39,485 nt of DNA from an uncultured Oscillospiraceae bacterium (GTDB lineage: Bacteria > Bacillota > Clostridia > Oscillospirales > Oscillospiraceae), in assembly GCA_944387225.1 (NCBI GenBank), contig CALXDY010000103.1, positions 1 through 39,485 of the forward strand, given 5' to 3'. This document shows positions 1 through 9,121 of the stretch, piece by piece. A program made the translations under genes and the position numbers. The notes under the pieces are model-generated. The model was not told where the DNA came from. It saw nothing but the letters and a program-made list of their open reading frames with translations, and did no database searches. How positions within the stretch are numbered: the first letter of the stretch is position 1; each line of letters begins with the position of its first letter.

Positions 1-520
1 AGGGAATCCCCATGTAAACCGACACCTGTCCCGGAGCCAGCTGCCGGCTCACTTCCGCGCTGGCCTGGGCACAGTCCACTGCCAAAGCCGCCCGTTTGGG
101 AGAGACAAAGCACTCCTCCACCAGTTCCCTGGCCGCCTGCTCCGGAGAAGCTCCCGCCAGGATGCTGCGGGTGGGCAGCTTCACCGGCCGCACACCGGTC
201 AGCATCCCCCAGGGCGGCGTACACCCGGTCACCCCACGGGCAGCCAGAAAGAAGCACTTGCCGATGGCCCGGCGGCGCTGTCCCTCCCGCTGGTACTCGT
301 CTCCCGTCAAGGGGACGTCCAGGCTGTAGGGCGCCGCCTTCCCCCGGTAGCTCAGCTCCACTGTCACATGGCAGCGGTCATCCTCCCGCAGGGAGACGAT
401 AGCCCAGGTATCGTCCTGGTCTGTAATGGGCTCGTACACCGGCTTTTCCCCGGGGAACAGGTTCAGCATTCCCTGCTCTACCACATAGCGCTCGTCGTGG
501 CCGTTGAATACCAACTTCAT
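1..520 (-). CDS. hemZ: HemZ-type coproporphyrinogen dehydrogenase, 3' end cut by window edge
   Basis: Reading the minus strand from ATG at 520 gives 173 codons with no stop before the left edge, so only the N-terminal third is present. The motif WGMLTGVRPVKL followed at the edge by VYMGIP matches the start of the radical-SAM barrel of HemZ, the oxygen-independent coproporphyrinogen III oxidase-like family. The Cys-rich 4Fe-4S loop that should follow YxGIPFC lies outside the window, so catalytic residues cannot be checked. The start lies 6 bases after the stop of the upstream MBL hydrolase gene, so it is the last visible gene of the recJ-rel-dtd operon. The Shine-Dalgarno site is weak (GGTGA). 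The identification rests on remembered family motifs and on gene order, which is common in Oscillospiraceae. Confidence 0.8.
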   Translation of the reverse strand, partial: MKLVFNGHDERYVVEQGMLNLFPGEKPVYEPITDQDDTWAIVSLREDDRCHVTVELSYRGKAAPYSLDVPLTGDEYQREGQRRRAIGKCFFLAARGVTGCTPPWGMLTGVRPVKLPTRSILAGASPEQAARELVEECFVSPKRAALAVDCAQASAEVSRQLAPGQVSVYMGIP

Positions 521-526
521 GCCGGG

Positions 527-1144
527 TCACCGCTGCCCCATGGCTTCTCTCAGAAACGGATTGTTCTTTCTTTCCCGCTCCAGAGTGGAGGTCACGTCGT
601 GGCCAGGGCAGACATGGTAGTTGCCCTCCAGCTCACCCAGCCGCTTGAGGGACTGCATGATCTGGGCGTAGCTGCCCCCCCGGAGATCCGTGCGTCCGCA
701 GGAGCCGCAAAACAGGGTGTCGCCGGTAAACAGCACGTCCTCCACCTTCAGGGTCACCGACCCGGGGGAGTGGCCGGGGGTATGGAGCACCTGGATGTTC
801 AGGTTCCCCAGGGGCAGGACGTCTCCCTCGTCATAGGATTTCAGGTCCTCCACCTGCCCGGCCAGGGGGAACAGGGCGCTGCCCGCCCCATTGGCGTCCG
901 CTTGATGGATGTATACCTGGGCCTGAGGCAGTGCCTTCTTCAGGTCAGGGACGGCAGTGGTGTGGTCATAATGTCCGTGGGTGAGCAGGATGTACTTGAC
1001 CTGGCCGCCCAGCTGCCTCAGGGTCTCCTGAATCCGCTCTGCCTCGTCTCCCGGATCAATGACGGCCAGCTGATGGGTGGTTTCGTCCTCCAGAATATAG
1101 CAGTTGGTGCCGATGGGGCCCACCTGCATCATGCTTACATTCAT
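527..1144 (-). CDS. MBL-fold hydrolase, glyoxalase II-like
   Basis: A 205-aa cytoplasmic metallo-beta-lactamase-fold protein. The metal-binding motif HGHYDH is at residues 56-61, with later ligands in TPGHSPGS and the FTGDTLF segment, and a final PGHDVTST. This matches the short YcbL/GloB-like hydrolases that act on thioesters such as S-lactoylglutathione analogues. The true substrate in Clostridia, which often lack glutathione, is unknown. The frame is open to a GTG at 1159, but that codon lies within the Shine-Dalgarno region (AGGGAGGT) of the ATG at 1144, so I place the start at 1144. It sits 11 bases downstream of the dtd stop and 6 bases upstream of hemZ, so it is co-transcribed with both. 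Confidence 0.88.
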   Translation of the reverse strand: MNVSMMQVGPIGTNCYILEDETTHQLAVIDPGDEAERIQETLRQLGGQVKYILLTHGHYDHTTAVPDLKKALPQAQVYIHQADANGAGSALFPLAGQVEDLKSYDEGDVLPLGNLNIQVLHTPGHSPGSVTLKVEDVLFTGDTLFCGSCGRTDLRGGSYAQIMQSLKRLGELEGNYHVCPGHDVTSTLERERKNNPFLREAMGQR

Positions 1145-1155
1145 AAATACCTCCC

Positions 1156-1590
1156 TCACAGTTCAAACAAAATGGTAACCGGCCCGTCGTTGACCGAGGC
1201 CACCTTCATATCCGCGCCGAATTGTCCGTGCTCCACCTGGAACCCACGCTCCCGGCAGCGGTCCATAAACCGCTCATACAGGGGGACGGCCAGCTCCGGC
1301 TTCGCCGCCCCGGAAAAGCCCGGCCGGCGGGAGGAGGTGTCGGCATACAGGGTAAACTGGCTGACCACCAGCATGGCGCCCCCCACCTGTTCCAGGCTGA
1401 GATTCATCTTCCCGTTTGCATCCTCAAACACCCGGAGATTGCAGATCTTTTCCGCCAGCTTGTCGCACACGGCCTCCGTGTCCGCCGGGCCCACGCCCAG
1501 CAGGATCAGGTAGCCCTGTCCGATGGCGCCCTCCTCCCTGCCGTCAATGGTGACGGAGGCGGAGGAAACTCTGGTAACAACAGCTCTCAT
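1156..1590 (-). CDS. dtd: D-aminoacyl-tRNA deacylase
   Basis: A 144-aa protein of exactly the usual Dtd length. It hydrolyses D-amino acids (and mischarged glycine) from tRNA. The family signatures are present: the N-terminal MRAVVTRVSSASV strand, SQFTLYAD in the middle (active-site SQxTL motif), and NDGPVTI near the C-terminus, which carries the Gly-cisPro dipeptide used for chiral proofreading. The start is supported by GGGGAGGGGAAGCC immediately upstream of the ATG. It lies 15 bases downstream of rel, in the conserved Firmicutes order rel-dtd, and is probably translated from the same transcript. Nothing unusual is seen. Confidence 0.95.
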   Translation of the reverse strand: MRAVVTRVSSASVTIDGREEGAIGQGYLILLGVGPADTEAVCDKLAEKICNLRVFEDANGKMNLSLEQVGGAMLVVSQFTLYADTSSRRPGFSGAAKPELAVPLYERFMDRCRERGFQVEHGQFGADMKVASVNDGPVTILFEL

Positions 1591-1605
1591 GGCTTCCCCT
1601 CCCCG

Positions 1606-3837
1606 TTATTTCCCGCTGGCCCGGGCCACATGGTAGACCCCCTGGATATTGTTCAGGCGGTTGATGACCGAGGCCAGCTCGTTGCGGTCCTTGACTTCCA
1701 GTTCGATGGTCATAATGGCGTGGCCGTCGGCCATGGCCCGCACCGCCAGAGCGGTGACCTTCACCTTGGCGGAGGACAGGGCGGTGGCGATGTCCAGGGT
1801 CAGGTTGTCCCGGTCCTTGGCGGACAACTCCACCGTGGTTTTGTAGTTGGGCAGGCTGCTCTCCACCCAGGACACCTTCACCCAGCGGTCCGCCTCCTCC
1901 GGCTTGCGCCGCTCCGGCGCGGCGTTGGGGCAGTCCTGCCGGTGGACGGACACGCCGTACCCCCGGGTAATGAAGCCGATGACCGGATCACCAGGCACCG
2001 GGGAACAGCACTTGGCAAACTTCACCAGGCAGTTGCCCATCCCCTCCACAATAATGCCAGAGTCGGAATGCTTGGGCATGGGCTTGGCGGGCGTCTGGGC
2101 GGAGGAGCCGGGGACGATCACGCTCTCCGCCGTGGTGCGGGCGGCGGCGGCCGCCTTTTCCGCCTGTAGCCTGCCCAGTCGCAGCAGCTCGTCCCGGATG
2201 CGCACCACCGTCTTGGCGGCGGTGGTGCCGCCGTAGCCGATGGAGGCGTACAGCTCATCCAGGGTGCCGAAGCGCACCTTGTGCAGGATGTGGGGCAGCA
2301 CCTCCTCCCCGGTGATGGCCGGCAAGGGGATGCCGGCGTGCTTCAGCTCCGCCTCAAAGGCGGCCCGGCCGGTGGCGATGTTCTCCTCCCGGCGCTCCCG
2401 CTTAAACCACTGGCGGATCTTGTTCCGGGCCTCGTTGCTTTTGGCCAGCTTCAGCCAGTCCCGGCTGGGCCCCTTGGCGGTTTTGGAGGTCAGCACCTCC
2501 ACAATGTCGCCGTTTTTCAGCTGGGTCTCATAGGGCACCATCCGTCCGTTGACCCGGGCGCCCACCATACTGTTGCCCACGGCGGAGTGGATGGAATAGG
2601 CAAAGTCGATGGGGGTGGCCCCGGCAGGCAGGCTTTTCACGTCCCCGTTGGGGGTGAATACAAAGACCTCATCGGCGAACATGTCCACCTTCAGGGTGCG
2701 GACAAACTCCTCCGCGTCGGTATCCTGCTGGCTTTCCAGCAGCTTACGAACCCATTCGAAGTCCTGCTCCGTCCCCAGCTTCTGGTTGGCCATTCCCTGC
2801 TTGTACTTCCAGTGGGCGGCGATGCCGTACTCCGCCGTCTGGTGCATCTCCCAGGTGCGGATCTGCACCTCGAAGGGAATGCCCTCCCGGCCAATGACGG
2901 TGGTATGGAGGGACTGGTACATGTTGGGCTTGGGGGTGCCGATATAGTCCTTGAACCGGCCCAGCACCGGCTTAAACATGTCATGGATGCAGCCCAGCAC
3001 ATTGTAGCACTCGGATATGTCGTCCACGATCACCCGGAAGGCGTACAGGTCGAAAATCTCGTCCAGCGTCTTGTTCTGGGTGAACATCTTCCGGTAGATG
3101 GAGTAGGTATGCTTCACCCGGCCGTACACCTTGCACCGGATCCCTTCCTGTTCCAGCCGCTGCTGGATCCGCATCTGGATGGAGGCCAAAAATTCCTCGT
3201 GGGTGGCGGAGCGCTTGGCCATCTCGTCCTCGATCTCCTTGTAGCCCACAGGATCCAGGTACCGCAGGGACAGATCCTCCAGTTCCCACTTCAGCTTCTG
3301 CATGCCCAGGCGGTGCGCCAGGGGGGCGTAAATCTCCATGGTCTCCAGAGATTTTTCCCGCTGCTTTTTGGGGGACTGGTATTCCATGGTCCGCATGTTG
3401 TGCAGCCGGTCGCAGATTTTAATCAGGATCACCCGGATGTCATGGGCCATGGCCATGAGCATTTTCCGCAGGTTCTCCATCTGTTCCTCTTCCTTGGTGA
3501 CGTACTGCACCCGGGTCAGCTTGGTGACCCCCTCCACCAGCTCCGCCACCGGCTCGCCGAAGCGGCGGGCGATCTCCTCGTGGGTGGCGTCGGTGTCCTC
3601 AATACAGTCGTGAAGCAGAGCCGCCACCACAGAGTCCACATCCAGGCCCAGGTCGGCCACGATATCGGCCACCGCCAGGGGATGGATAATATAGGGCTCC
3701 CCGCTTTTCCGCAGCTGCCCGTGGTGCTCCGTATCGGCAAAGGTAAAGGCATCGAACAGCTTCTGTGTATTCAAATTTGGGGTATACTGGGCGACCTTAT
3801 TTTCCAGCGCCTGATACCGTTCCAAAATGGGATCCAT
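1606..3837 (-). CDS. relA: Bifunctional (p)ppGpp synthetase/hydrolase Rel
   Basis: A 743-aa stringent-response enzyme that makes ppGpp and pppGpp from GTP or GDP and degrades them. The N-terminal HD hydrolase domain has His76-Asp77 in LLHDCIEDTDAT and is apparently intact. The synthetase domain contains RFKDYI, the RxKD form expected of bifunctional Rel rather than the EhDD form of monofunctional RelA, plus EVQIRTWEMHQTAEYG. Then come a TGS domain (VFVFTPNGDVKSLPAGATP), a zinc-finger-like region with KCCSPVPGD, and a C-terminal ACT domain. This is the normal full-length architecture. The ATG follows TGAGGTGAAGTT. It lies 36 bases downstream of recJ and starts the rel-dtd part of the operon. 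Confidence 0.96.
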   Translation of the reverse strand: MDPILERYQALENKVAQYTPNLNTQKLFDAFTFADTEHHGQLRKSGEPYIIHPLAVADIVADLGLDVDSVVAALLHDCIEDTDATHEEIARRFGEPVAELVEGVTKLTRVQYVTKEEEQMENLRKMLMAMAHDIRVILIKICDRLHNMRTMEYQSPKKQREKSLETMEIYAPLAHRLGMQKLKWELEDLSLRYLDPVGYKEIEDEMAKRSATHEEFLASIQMRIQQRLEQEGIRCKVYGRVKHTYSIYRKMFTQNKTLDEIFDLYAFRVIVDDISECYNVLGCIHDMFKPVLGRFKDYIGTPKPNMYQSLHTTVIGREGIPFEVQIRTWEMHQTAEYGIAAHWKYKQGMANQKLGTEQDFEWVRKLLESQQDTDAEEFVRTLKVDMFADEVFVFTPNGDVKSLPAGATPIDFAYSIHSAVGNSMVGARVNGRMVPYETQLKNGDIVEVLTSKTAKGPSRDWLKLAKSNEARNKIRQWFKRERREENIATGRAAFEAELKHAGIPLPAITGEEVLPHILHKVRFGTLDELYASIGYGGTTAAKTVVRIRDELLRLGRLQAEKAAAAARTTAESVIVPGSSAQTPAKPMPKHSDSGIIVEGMGNCLVKFAKCCSPVPGDPVIGFITRGYGVSVHRQDCPNAAPERRKPEEADRWVKVSWVESSLPNYKTTVELSAKDRDNLTLDIATALSSAKVKVTALAVRAMADGHAIMTIELEVKDRNELASVINRLNNIQGVYHVARASGK

Positions 3838-3873
3838 AACTTCACCTCATATCCGGTTCCGGGAACCGGCTGT

Positions 3874-5937
3874 TCAGGACTCCAGCGCCCTGTTCAGTGC
3901 CTGCAGGATGGCAGACGCCTCCAGATCCACCTTCTGGGCGGGCCGCCGAATGGTGATCCGCAGCCGTTCCCCCGTCGCCGTCAGTGACAGGAGGCCCCGC
4001 TCCTCCAGCACCTCCAGGCAGACCACGGTGCGGTTGGGCAGCTCCCGCCCGCCGCTGAGCCGGGCCACTCCCCGGGCGATGTGGGCCACCGTGTCCTCCA
4101 GCACATCCTGGCCGGCGCATTGCCGCTGGAGATAGCGCCAGTGGGCGGCAAATTCCGCCCGCTGGGGCAGCAGCATTCTGGCCTCCTCCGGAGAAAGAGG
4201 CTCCCGCCGGTGGTATTTATCCAGCAGGGTGCGCTCCATCTCCGCCCGGGACAGGGCCCGGCGGAGATCCACGACCTGCATCTGCACCGAGCGCACACCG
4301 CGAAATTCATTGATCTGCGGGTAAAAGGCTACGTCAATCCGACTGCCGGGTCCCAACCCCAGTTCCCCGCCGTCGGCGGAGAAAAAGATGGCGTCCAGGG
4401 TCACTCTCCTGGCTTCCAGGCGCAGTTTCAGATGCCGGCCCCGGCCCACCTGGGCGGCGCTGAGCACATGGGCTCCCGTCAGCGCCAGTACCGGGCGGGG
4501 ATTCCCCGTGCCGCAGGGCTCCAGCAGATCCAGAGCCTGTACCTGCTCCACTGTCAGCTCCCGGGGCTGAACCACCCCATCCACCTCCAGGCAGGAGACC
4601 ATTTCCTGACCCGCCTGAGCCTCCAGCACCAACTGGCTAAGGCGCTGACCCAGAGCGGGGATATTTTTCTTTTCCACCGTAAAGCCCGCTGCCAAGGCAT
4701 GGCCGCCGAAGCCCTCCAGCAGGTCGGCGCACTGGCTCAGCAGCTGGAACAGGTTGATTCCGCCCCAGGAACGGCAGGATCCCTTCCCCCGTTCCCCTTC
4801 CAAACAAACCATGAAGGCCGGGCAGGTGTATTTTTCTGCCAGGCGGGATGCCACAATTCCCACCACGCCCTGATGCCAGTGGGGCGCGGCCAGCAGGATG
4901 GCACCCTGCTGAGGTTCCCGCTCCAGGCGCTGGATGCACTCCTGGAAAATTTCTCCCTCAATGGACTGCCGCTCCCGGTTCAGGGCACACAGCTCCTGGG
5001 CCAGCACCACCGCCCGGATGGGATCCCGGGTGAGCAGCAGCTCCGCGGCCAGCTCCGCCCGGCCCATACGTCCTGCGGCGTTGATCCGGGGGGCCAGCGT
5101 ATACCCGATGGAGGTTGCTGTCAGAGGCCGGTCTCCCAGCGCCGACTCCCGGATCAGTTGTGCCAGCCCCATCCGGTGGGGCTGGGTCAGGGCCTCCAGC
5201 CCCGTTTGGACAATGGTCCGGTTCTCCCCGGTCATGGGCATGACGTCGGCCACCGTACCTACCGCCGCCAGATCCGCGTATTCCCGCAGCACCTGACCGC
5301 CCCGGTCGGCTCCTGCCACCGCCATGGCCAGCTTCAGGGCCACGCCCACTCCCGCCAATCCCTTGAAGGGGTAAGGGCAGTCCGGCCGATGGGGATCCAC
5401 CACCGCCACCGCCTGGGGCAGCTCATCCTTGCATTCATGATGGTCGGTGATGACCACATCCATCCCCAGTTCTCCAGCCCACGCCGTCTCCTGGATGGCG
5501 GTGATCCCGCAATCCACCGTAACGATCAGCTTCACACCCAGACCGGCCAGCTTGCTTACCGCCCCTTTGTTCAGGCCGTAGCCCTCCTCCATACGGTTGG
5601 GGATGTAGTGTACCACATTCCCTCCCATCCGGGTGAGGAAATCGGTCAGCAGGCAGGTGGAGGTAATGCCGTCCACATCATAGTCGCCGTATACGGCGAT
5701 CCGCTCCCGCCGCTCCAGGGCCAGACGGATCCGCTGGGCCGCCAGCTCCATATCCTTCATCAGCAGCGGGTCGGGCATGGGCTCCTCCCACGGGGCAAGC
5801 AGGGCCCGGGCCTGCTCCAGGCTGGAGACGCCTCGTGCCGACAGCACCGCAGCCAACAGAGAGGGAACCCCCGCGTCTTCCAGGCTGCGCCGTCCATCCG
5901 GACAGGGCGGCGCGATATTCCACTTCTGATAACGCAC
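3874..5937 (-). CDS. recJ: Single-stranded-DNA-specific exonuclease RecJ
   Basis: A 687-aa 5'-3' exonuclease of the DHH phosphoesterase family, used in recombinational repair and mismatch repair. DYDVDG at residues 85-90 (motif I) and DHH at 165-167 (motif III) are intact, with the DHHA1 region further on (GGHALAAGF) and an OB-fold-type segment. The C-terminal extension of about 120 residues, rich in Arg and Glu, is typical of Firmicutes RecJ. The start is a GTG at 5937, chosen because AAAGGAGGGAG stands at the right distance. It is the first gene of the minus-strand housekeeping operon and faces mnmG across a 235-base divergent intergenic region. Confidence 0.95.
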   Translation of the reverse strand: MRYQKWNIAPPCPDGRRSLEDAGVPSLLAAVLSARGVSSLEQARALLAPWEEPMPDPLLMKDMELAAQRIRLALERRERIAVYGDYDVDGITSTCLLTDFLTRMGGNVVHYIPNRMEEGYGLNKGAVSKLAGLGVKLIVTVDCGITAIQETAWAGELGMDVVITDHHECKDELPQAVAVVDPHRPDCPYPFKGLAGVGVALKLAMAVAGADRGGQVLREYADLAAVGTVADVMPMTGENRTIVQTGLEALTQPHRMGLAQLIRESALGDRPLTATSIGYTLAPRINAAGRMGRAELAAELLLTRDPIRAVVLAQELCALNRERQSIEGEIFQECIQRLEREPQQGAILLAAPHWHQGVVGIVASRLAEKYTCPAFMVCLEGERGKGSCRSWGGINLFQLLSQCADLLEGFGGHALAAGFTVEKKNIPALGQRLSQLVLEAQAGQEMVSCLEVDGVVQPRELTVEQVQALDLLEPCGTGNPRPVLALTGAHVLSAAQVGRGRHLKLRLEARRVTLDAIFFSADGGELGLGPGSRIDVAFYPQINEFRGVRSVQMQVVDLRRALSRAEMERTLLDKYHRREPLSPEEARMLLPQRAEFAAHWRYLQRQCAGQDVLEDTVAHIARGVARLSGGRELPNRTVVCLEVLEERGLLSLTATGERLRITIRRPAQKVDLEASAILQALNRALES

Positions 5938-6029
5938 GGAGCTCCCTCCTTTCTTTCCTGGCCGGTCTCTTGGGAATGTTGTCCTTTCGGTATCCGGTTT
6001 CCCCCCAGGAATGATGTATATTATACTCT

Positions 6030-6038
6030 ATTATATCA
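6030..6038 (-). promoter_or_regulatory. Extended -10 promoter for the recJ-rel-dtd operon
   Basis: On the minus strand the sequence reads TGATATAAT, a perfect extended -10 element (TGnTATAAT). No good -35 is seen, which is usual for extended -10 promoters. A second TATAAT lies about 11 bases further downstream (minus strand) and could be an alternative. Either would give a 5' leader of roughly 80-90 bases before the recJ GTG. Confidence 0.55.
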
Positions 6039-6080
6039 CAGTTTCTTTCTCCGGTACAGGGAAAATTCAGTGTCCCCGCC

Positions 6081-6109
6081 TTGTCCGAAAAAACAAAAGG
6101 TGATACAAT
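6081..6109 (+). promoter_or_regulatory. Sigma-70 type promoter for mnmG
   Basis: TTGTCC at 6081-6086 and TACAAT at 6104-6109 are separated by exactly 17 bases. The predicted start is near 6116, giving a leader of about 57 bases to the mnmG ATG. It is the only good match in the 235-base intergenic region on this strand. Confidence 0.6.
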
Positions 6110-6172
6110 ACCACGAGCAATCTATCCGGGGACCGGCCGGTACGGCGTGTCCCCGCAGCAAGGAAGGGCAGC

Positions 6173-8047
6173 ATGAAACATTACGAGGCAGGAACCTATG
6201 ATATTGCCGTCATCGGCGCGGGCCACGCAGGCATTGAGGCCGCTTTGGCCGCCGCCCGGCTGGGGCTGAACACACTGTGCTTCTCCGTTAATCTGGACGC
6301 GGTGGGCAACATGCCATGCAACCCCGCCATCGGCGGCACAGGAAAGGGCCATCTGGTTCGGGAACTGGACGCTCTGGGGGGTGAGATGGGCCGGGCGGCC
6401 GACGCCGCCTGCATTCAGTACCGGATTCTGAACCGGGGAAAGGGCCCCGCAGTCTGGTCTCTCCGGGCCCAGGCCGACCGGCGTACCTATCAGCAGGTCA
6501 TGAAGCACACCCTGGAGCGTCAGGAACGGCTGTGGCTGAAACAGGCGGAGGTGGTGAACATCCTCACCGAAGGGGGACAGGTCTCCGGAGTGGTCACCCA
6601 CACCGGAGCGGTCTACCGGGTAAAGGCGGCCATCGTGGCCAGCGGCACCTTCCTGGGCGGGCGAACCATCGTAGGTGAGGTCGTTCGGGATTCCGGCCCT
6701 GACGGTCTGGCCGCCGCCCTCCCCCTGACCCAGTGTCTGAAGGATCTGGGTCTGTCCATTCGCCGTTTCAAGACGGGCACGCCTCCCCGGGTCAATGCCC
6801 GCAGCGTGGATTTCTCCAAGCTGGAGGTGCAGCCCGGCGATCCGGATGCCCAGCCCTTTTCCTTCACCACCCAACACACCCCGGAGAACAAGGCCGTCTG
6901 CTGGCTCACCGCCACCACCCCCGAAACCCACCGGGTCATCCGGGCCAACCTGGATCGCTCTCCGCTATTTTCCGGGGTAATCGAAGGCGTTGGCCCCCGT
7001 TACTGCCCCTCCATTGAGGACAAGGTGGTGCGGTTTGCCGACAAGGAGCGCCACCTGCTGTTTATTGAGCCCATGGGGCTGAACACGGAGGAGCTGTATA
7101 TCCAGGGCTTCTCCTCCTCCCTGCCGGAGGAGGTACAGGTGGAGATGCTGCACACCATTCCCGGTCTGGAACACGCGGAAATGACCCGATGCGCCTACGC
7201 CATCGAGTACGACTGCGTGGATCCCACGGAGCTTGCCCCCACCCTGGAGTGCAAAAAGGTGCCCGGCCTGTACGGCGCGGGCCAGTTCAACGGCTCCTCC
7301 GGCTATGAAGAGGCCGCCGCCCAGGGCTTTGTGGCCGGCGTCAACGCCGCTTTGAAGCTGCTGGGCCGGGAGCCCTTTATCCTCCGCCGGGATCAGGGCT
7401 ACATCGGCGTGCTCATCGACGACCTGGTGACCAAGGGCACCAATGAGCCTTACCGCATGATGACCTCCCGCACGGAGTACCGTCTGCTCCACCGCCAGGA
7501 CAACGCCGACCAGCGCCTAACCCCCATCGGCTACGCCCTGGGTCTGGTCCCCAAAGCGCAGATGGAGGCGGTGGAGGAGAAGTACGCCGCCGCCCGGCGG
7601 GAATGCAGCCGACTGGAACACACCGGCGTGGCGCCCAGCCCGGAGCTGGACGCATTTCTGTCCGCCCACGGCCACCCCCCCGCCCCCAACGGTGTACGCC
7701 TGGCCGACCTGCTCCGCCGCCCGTCCATCGGCTACGAGGAGCTCTCCCCCTTTGACCCCCAGCGGCCTGATTTGTCCACAGCGGTGACTGAAACGGTGGA
7801 AATCTCCATAAAGTATCAGGGGTATATCGACCGCCAGCTCCGCCAGGTGGAGGAAATGAAAAAGCTGGAACGCCACCCGCTCCCCCCGGATGTGGATTAC
7901 GCCTCCATCCAGGGACTGCGTCTGGAGGCCCGGCAAAAGCTGGCCAAAATCCGTCCCCGCAGCCTGGGACAGGCCAGCCGGGTATCCGGAGTATCCCCAG
8001 CAGACATCGCGGTGCTGATGGTCTATCTCAAGCAGGAAAAGGAGTAA
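6173..8047 (+). CDS. mnmG: tRNA uridine-5-carboxymethylaminomethyl synthesis enzyme MnmG
   Basis: A 624-aa FAD-binding enzyme that, with MnmE, installs the carboxymethylaminomethyl or aminomethyl group on wobble uridine U34 of tRNAs. The N-terminal Rossmann FAD motif is [18 protein letters not shown]. Conserved family segments follow: [21 protein letters not shown] in 20-residue steps near residues 45-65, [14 protein letters not shown] [15 protein letters not shown] near 430, and the C-terminal helical MnmE-interaction region ending [13 protein letters not shown]. Length is normal. The ATG follows GGAAGGGCAGC. Its usual neighbours mnmE and rsmG are not in the window. Five bases separate it from the next gene, so the two are one operon. 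Confidence 0.96.
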   Translation: MKHYEAGTYDIAVIGAGHAGIEAALAAARLGLNTLCFSVNLDAVGNMPCNPAIGGTGKGHLVRELDALGGEMGRAADAACIQYRILNRGKGPAVWSLRAQADRRTYQQVMKHTLERQERLWLKQAEVVNILTEGGQVSGVVTHTGAVYRVKAAIVASGTFLGGRTIVGEVVRDSGPDGLAAALPLTQCLKDLGLSIRRFKTGTPPRVNARSVDFSKLEVQPGDPDAQPFSFTTQHTPENKAVCWLTATTPETHRVIRANLDRSPLFSGVIEGVGPRYCPSIEDKVVRFADKERHLLFIEPMGLNTEELYIQGFSSSLPEEVQVEMLHTIPGLEHAEMTRCAYAIEYDCVDPTELAPTLECKKVPGLYGAGQFNGSSGYEEAAAQGFVAGVNAALKLLGREPFILRRDQGYIGVLIDDLVTKGTNEPYRMMTSRTEYRLLHRQDNADQRLTPIGYALGLVPKAQMEAVEEKYAAARRECSRLEHTGVAPSPELDAFLSAHGHPPAPNGVRLADLLRRPSIGYEELSPFDPQRPDLSTAVTETVEISIKYQGYIDRQLRQVEEMKKLERHPLPPDVDYASIQGLRLEARQKLAKIRPRSLGQASRVSGVSPADIAVLMVYLKQEKE

Positions 8048-8052
8048 CCGCC

Positions 8053-8961
8053 ATGGAACTGAGACAAATCAAAGGGAACACCTGGGCCCTTGAGGGCATC
8101 GAGCTGATCCCCCTGTATAAGCTGGACGACCATCGCTGCATTCTGCTGGACACCGGCCTGGCCCAGGAGGGAGAGGCCCTGCTTGCCGCCCTGGAGGCCC
8201 ACGGCCTCACGCCGGCAGGGGTGCTGTGCTCCCACGCCCATGTGGATCATGCGGGCAACAACCGTATGCTCCAGCAAACGTTCGGCCTGCCGGTGGCCAT
8301 GACCCCCAGCGAAGCCGGAATGTGCGCCAGTTTACTGACCTTGAAGTGTTATTTTCTCCTGCTCTCCCCGGATACGGTGGCTCGGGAAGCCGGACACCTG
8401 GTGCACCGCCCCGATATGATCGTTCCCGAGCGGGACGGCGTCTTCTCCTTCCTGGGCGTGGATTTTCAGATTCTCTATACGCCTGGTCACTCCGCCGGAC
8501 ACATCGCCATCACCACCCCCGACCGGGTGTGCTACGTGGGCGATGCTCTGCTGTCCTGGGAGCAGATGGAAGCCAAGCTGCCCTACAGCCTGTGCCACCG
8601 CATGGCCAAGGACAGCCGGGAACGGCTGCGGCAGGTAGACTGTGACCTGCTGCTCATGGCCCACCGGGGCGTCATCTCCCGGGATGGGCTGGACGCACTG
8701 ATCGACGCCAACGACGCCCTGATCCAGCGGCGGGCAGGTGAAATTCTGGAGCTGGTGACCCGGCCCATGACGGTTAGCGAAATCAGTCAGGCGGTGTGCG
8801 CCAAATACAAACTGCTCACCTCCAAACCCACCCGCGCTCTGCGCTTTGAGCGCAACATCCGTTTCTACCTGGAGTATCTCATCGACCATGGCGATCTGAC
8901 CATGGAGACCGAGTCGGGCATCGCCATGTATCATCTCTCCTCCGGGGCGCAGGAGTCCTAA
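8053..8961 (+). CDS. MBL-fold metallo-hydrolase with C-terminal winged-helix-like tail
   Basis: A 302-aa hydrolase. The zinc motif HAHVDH spans residues 61-66. TPGHSAGH and YVGDALLS supply the later metal ligands. The last 80 residues (from MTVSEISQAVC onward) look like the small winged-helix domain found at the end of some MBL-fold hydrolases, a resemblance I infer by pattern only. The substrate is unknown. The Shine-Dalgarno site AAGGAGTAA overlaps the end of mnmG, and only 5 bases lie between the two genes, so translation is probably coupled. It is not closely similar to the GloB-like protein encoded at 527-1144. Confidence 0.82.
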   Translation: MELRQIKGNTWALEGIELIPLYKLDDHRCILLDTGLAQEGEALLAALEAHGLTPAGVLCSHAHVDHAGNNRMLQQTFGLPVAMTPSEAGMCASLLTLKCYFLLLSPDTVAREAGHLVHRPDMIVPERDGVFSFLGVDFQILYTPGHSAGHIAITTPDRVCYVGDALLSWEQMEAKLPYSLCHRMAKDSRERLRQVDCDLLLMAHRGVISRDGLDALIDANDALIQRRAGEILELVTRPMTVSEISQAVCAKYKLLTSKPTRALRFERNIRFYLEYLIDHGDLTMETESGIAMYHLSSGAQES

Positions 8962-8988
8962 TCGTTCCGGCCGCACCCGTATTTTCTC

Positions 8989-9017
8989 TTTACAGATTGA
9001 GGAAAATATTCTAGAAT
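8989..9017 (+). promoter_or_regulatory. Promoter for the c-di-GMP signalling operon
   Basis: TTTACA at 8989-8994 and TAGAAT at 9012-9017 are separated by 17 bases. The start would be near 9024, leaving an AT-rich leader of about 98 bases before the GGDEF gene. The leader shows no riboswitch I recognise. Confidence 0.6.
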
Positions 9018-9121
9018 AGAAATGACAGTTTATGCATTGGTATGCACATGCTTGCGAATCATCTGCAATTATCGCTTTTTATTGATTTTGCACCCATACA
9101 TTACGGTCGGGAGGTGACCAG

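Noticed and set aside
2281..3987. A 568-codon open frame opposite rel
   Set aside because: Same reason: it lies wholly on the reverse of the Rel gene, which has full motifs and a ribosome site.
4081..6201. A 706-codon open frame opposite recJ on the plus strand
   Set aside because: It is rich in Gln, His, Pro and Leu, has no domain motifs, and mirrors the intact recJ coding sequence.
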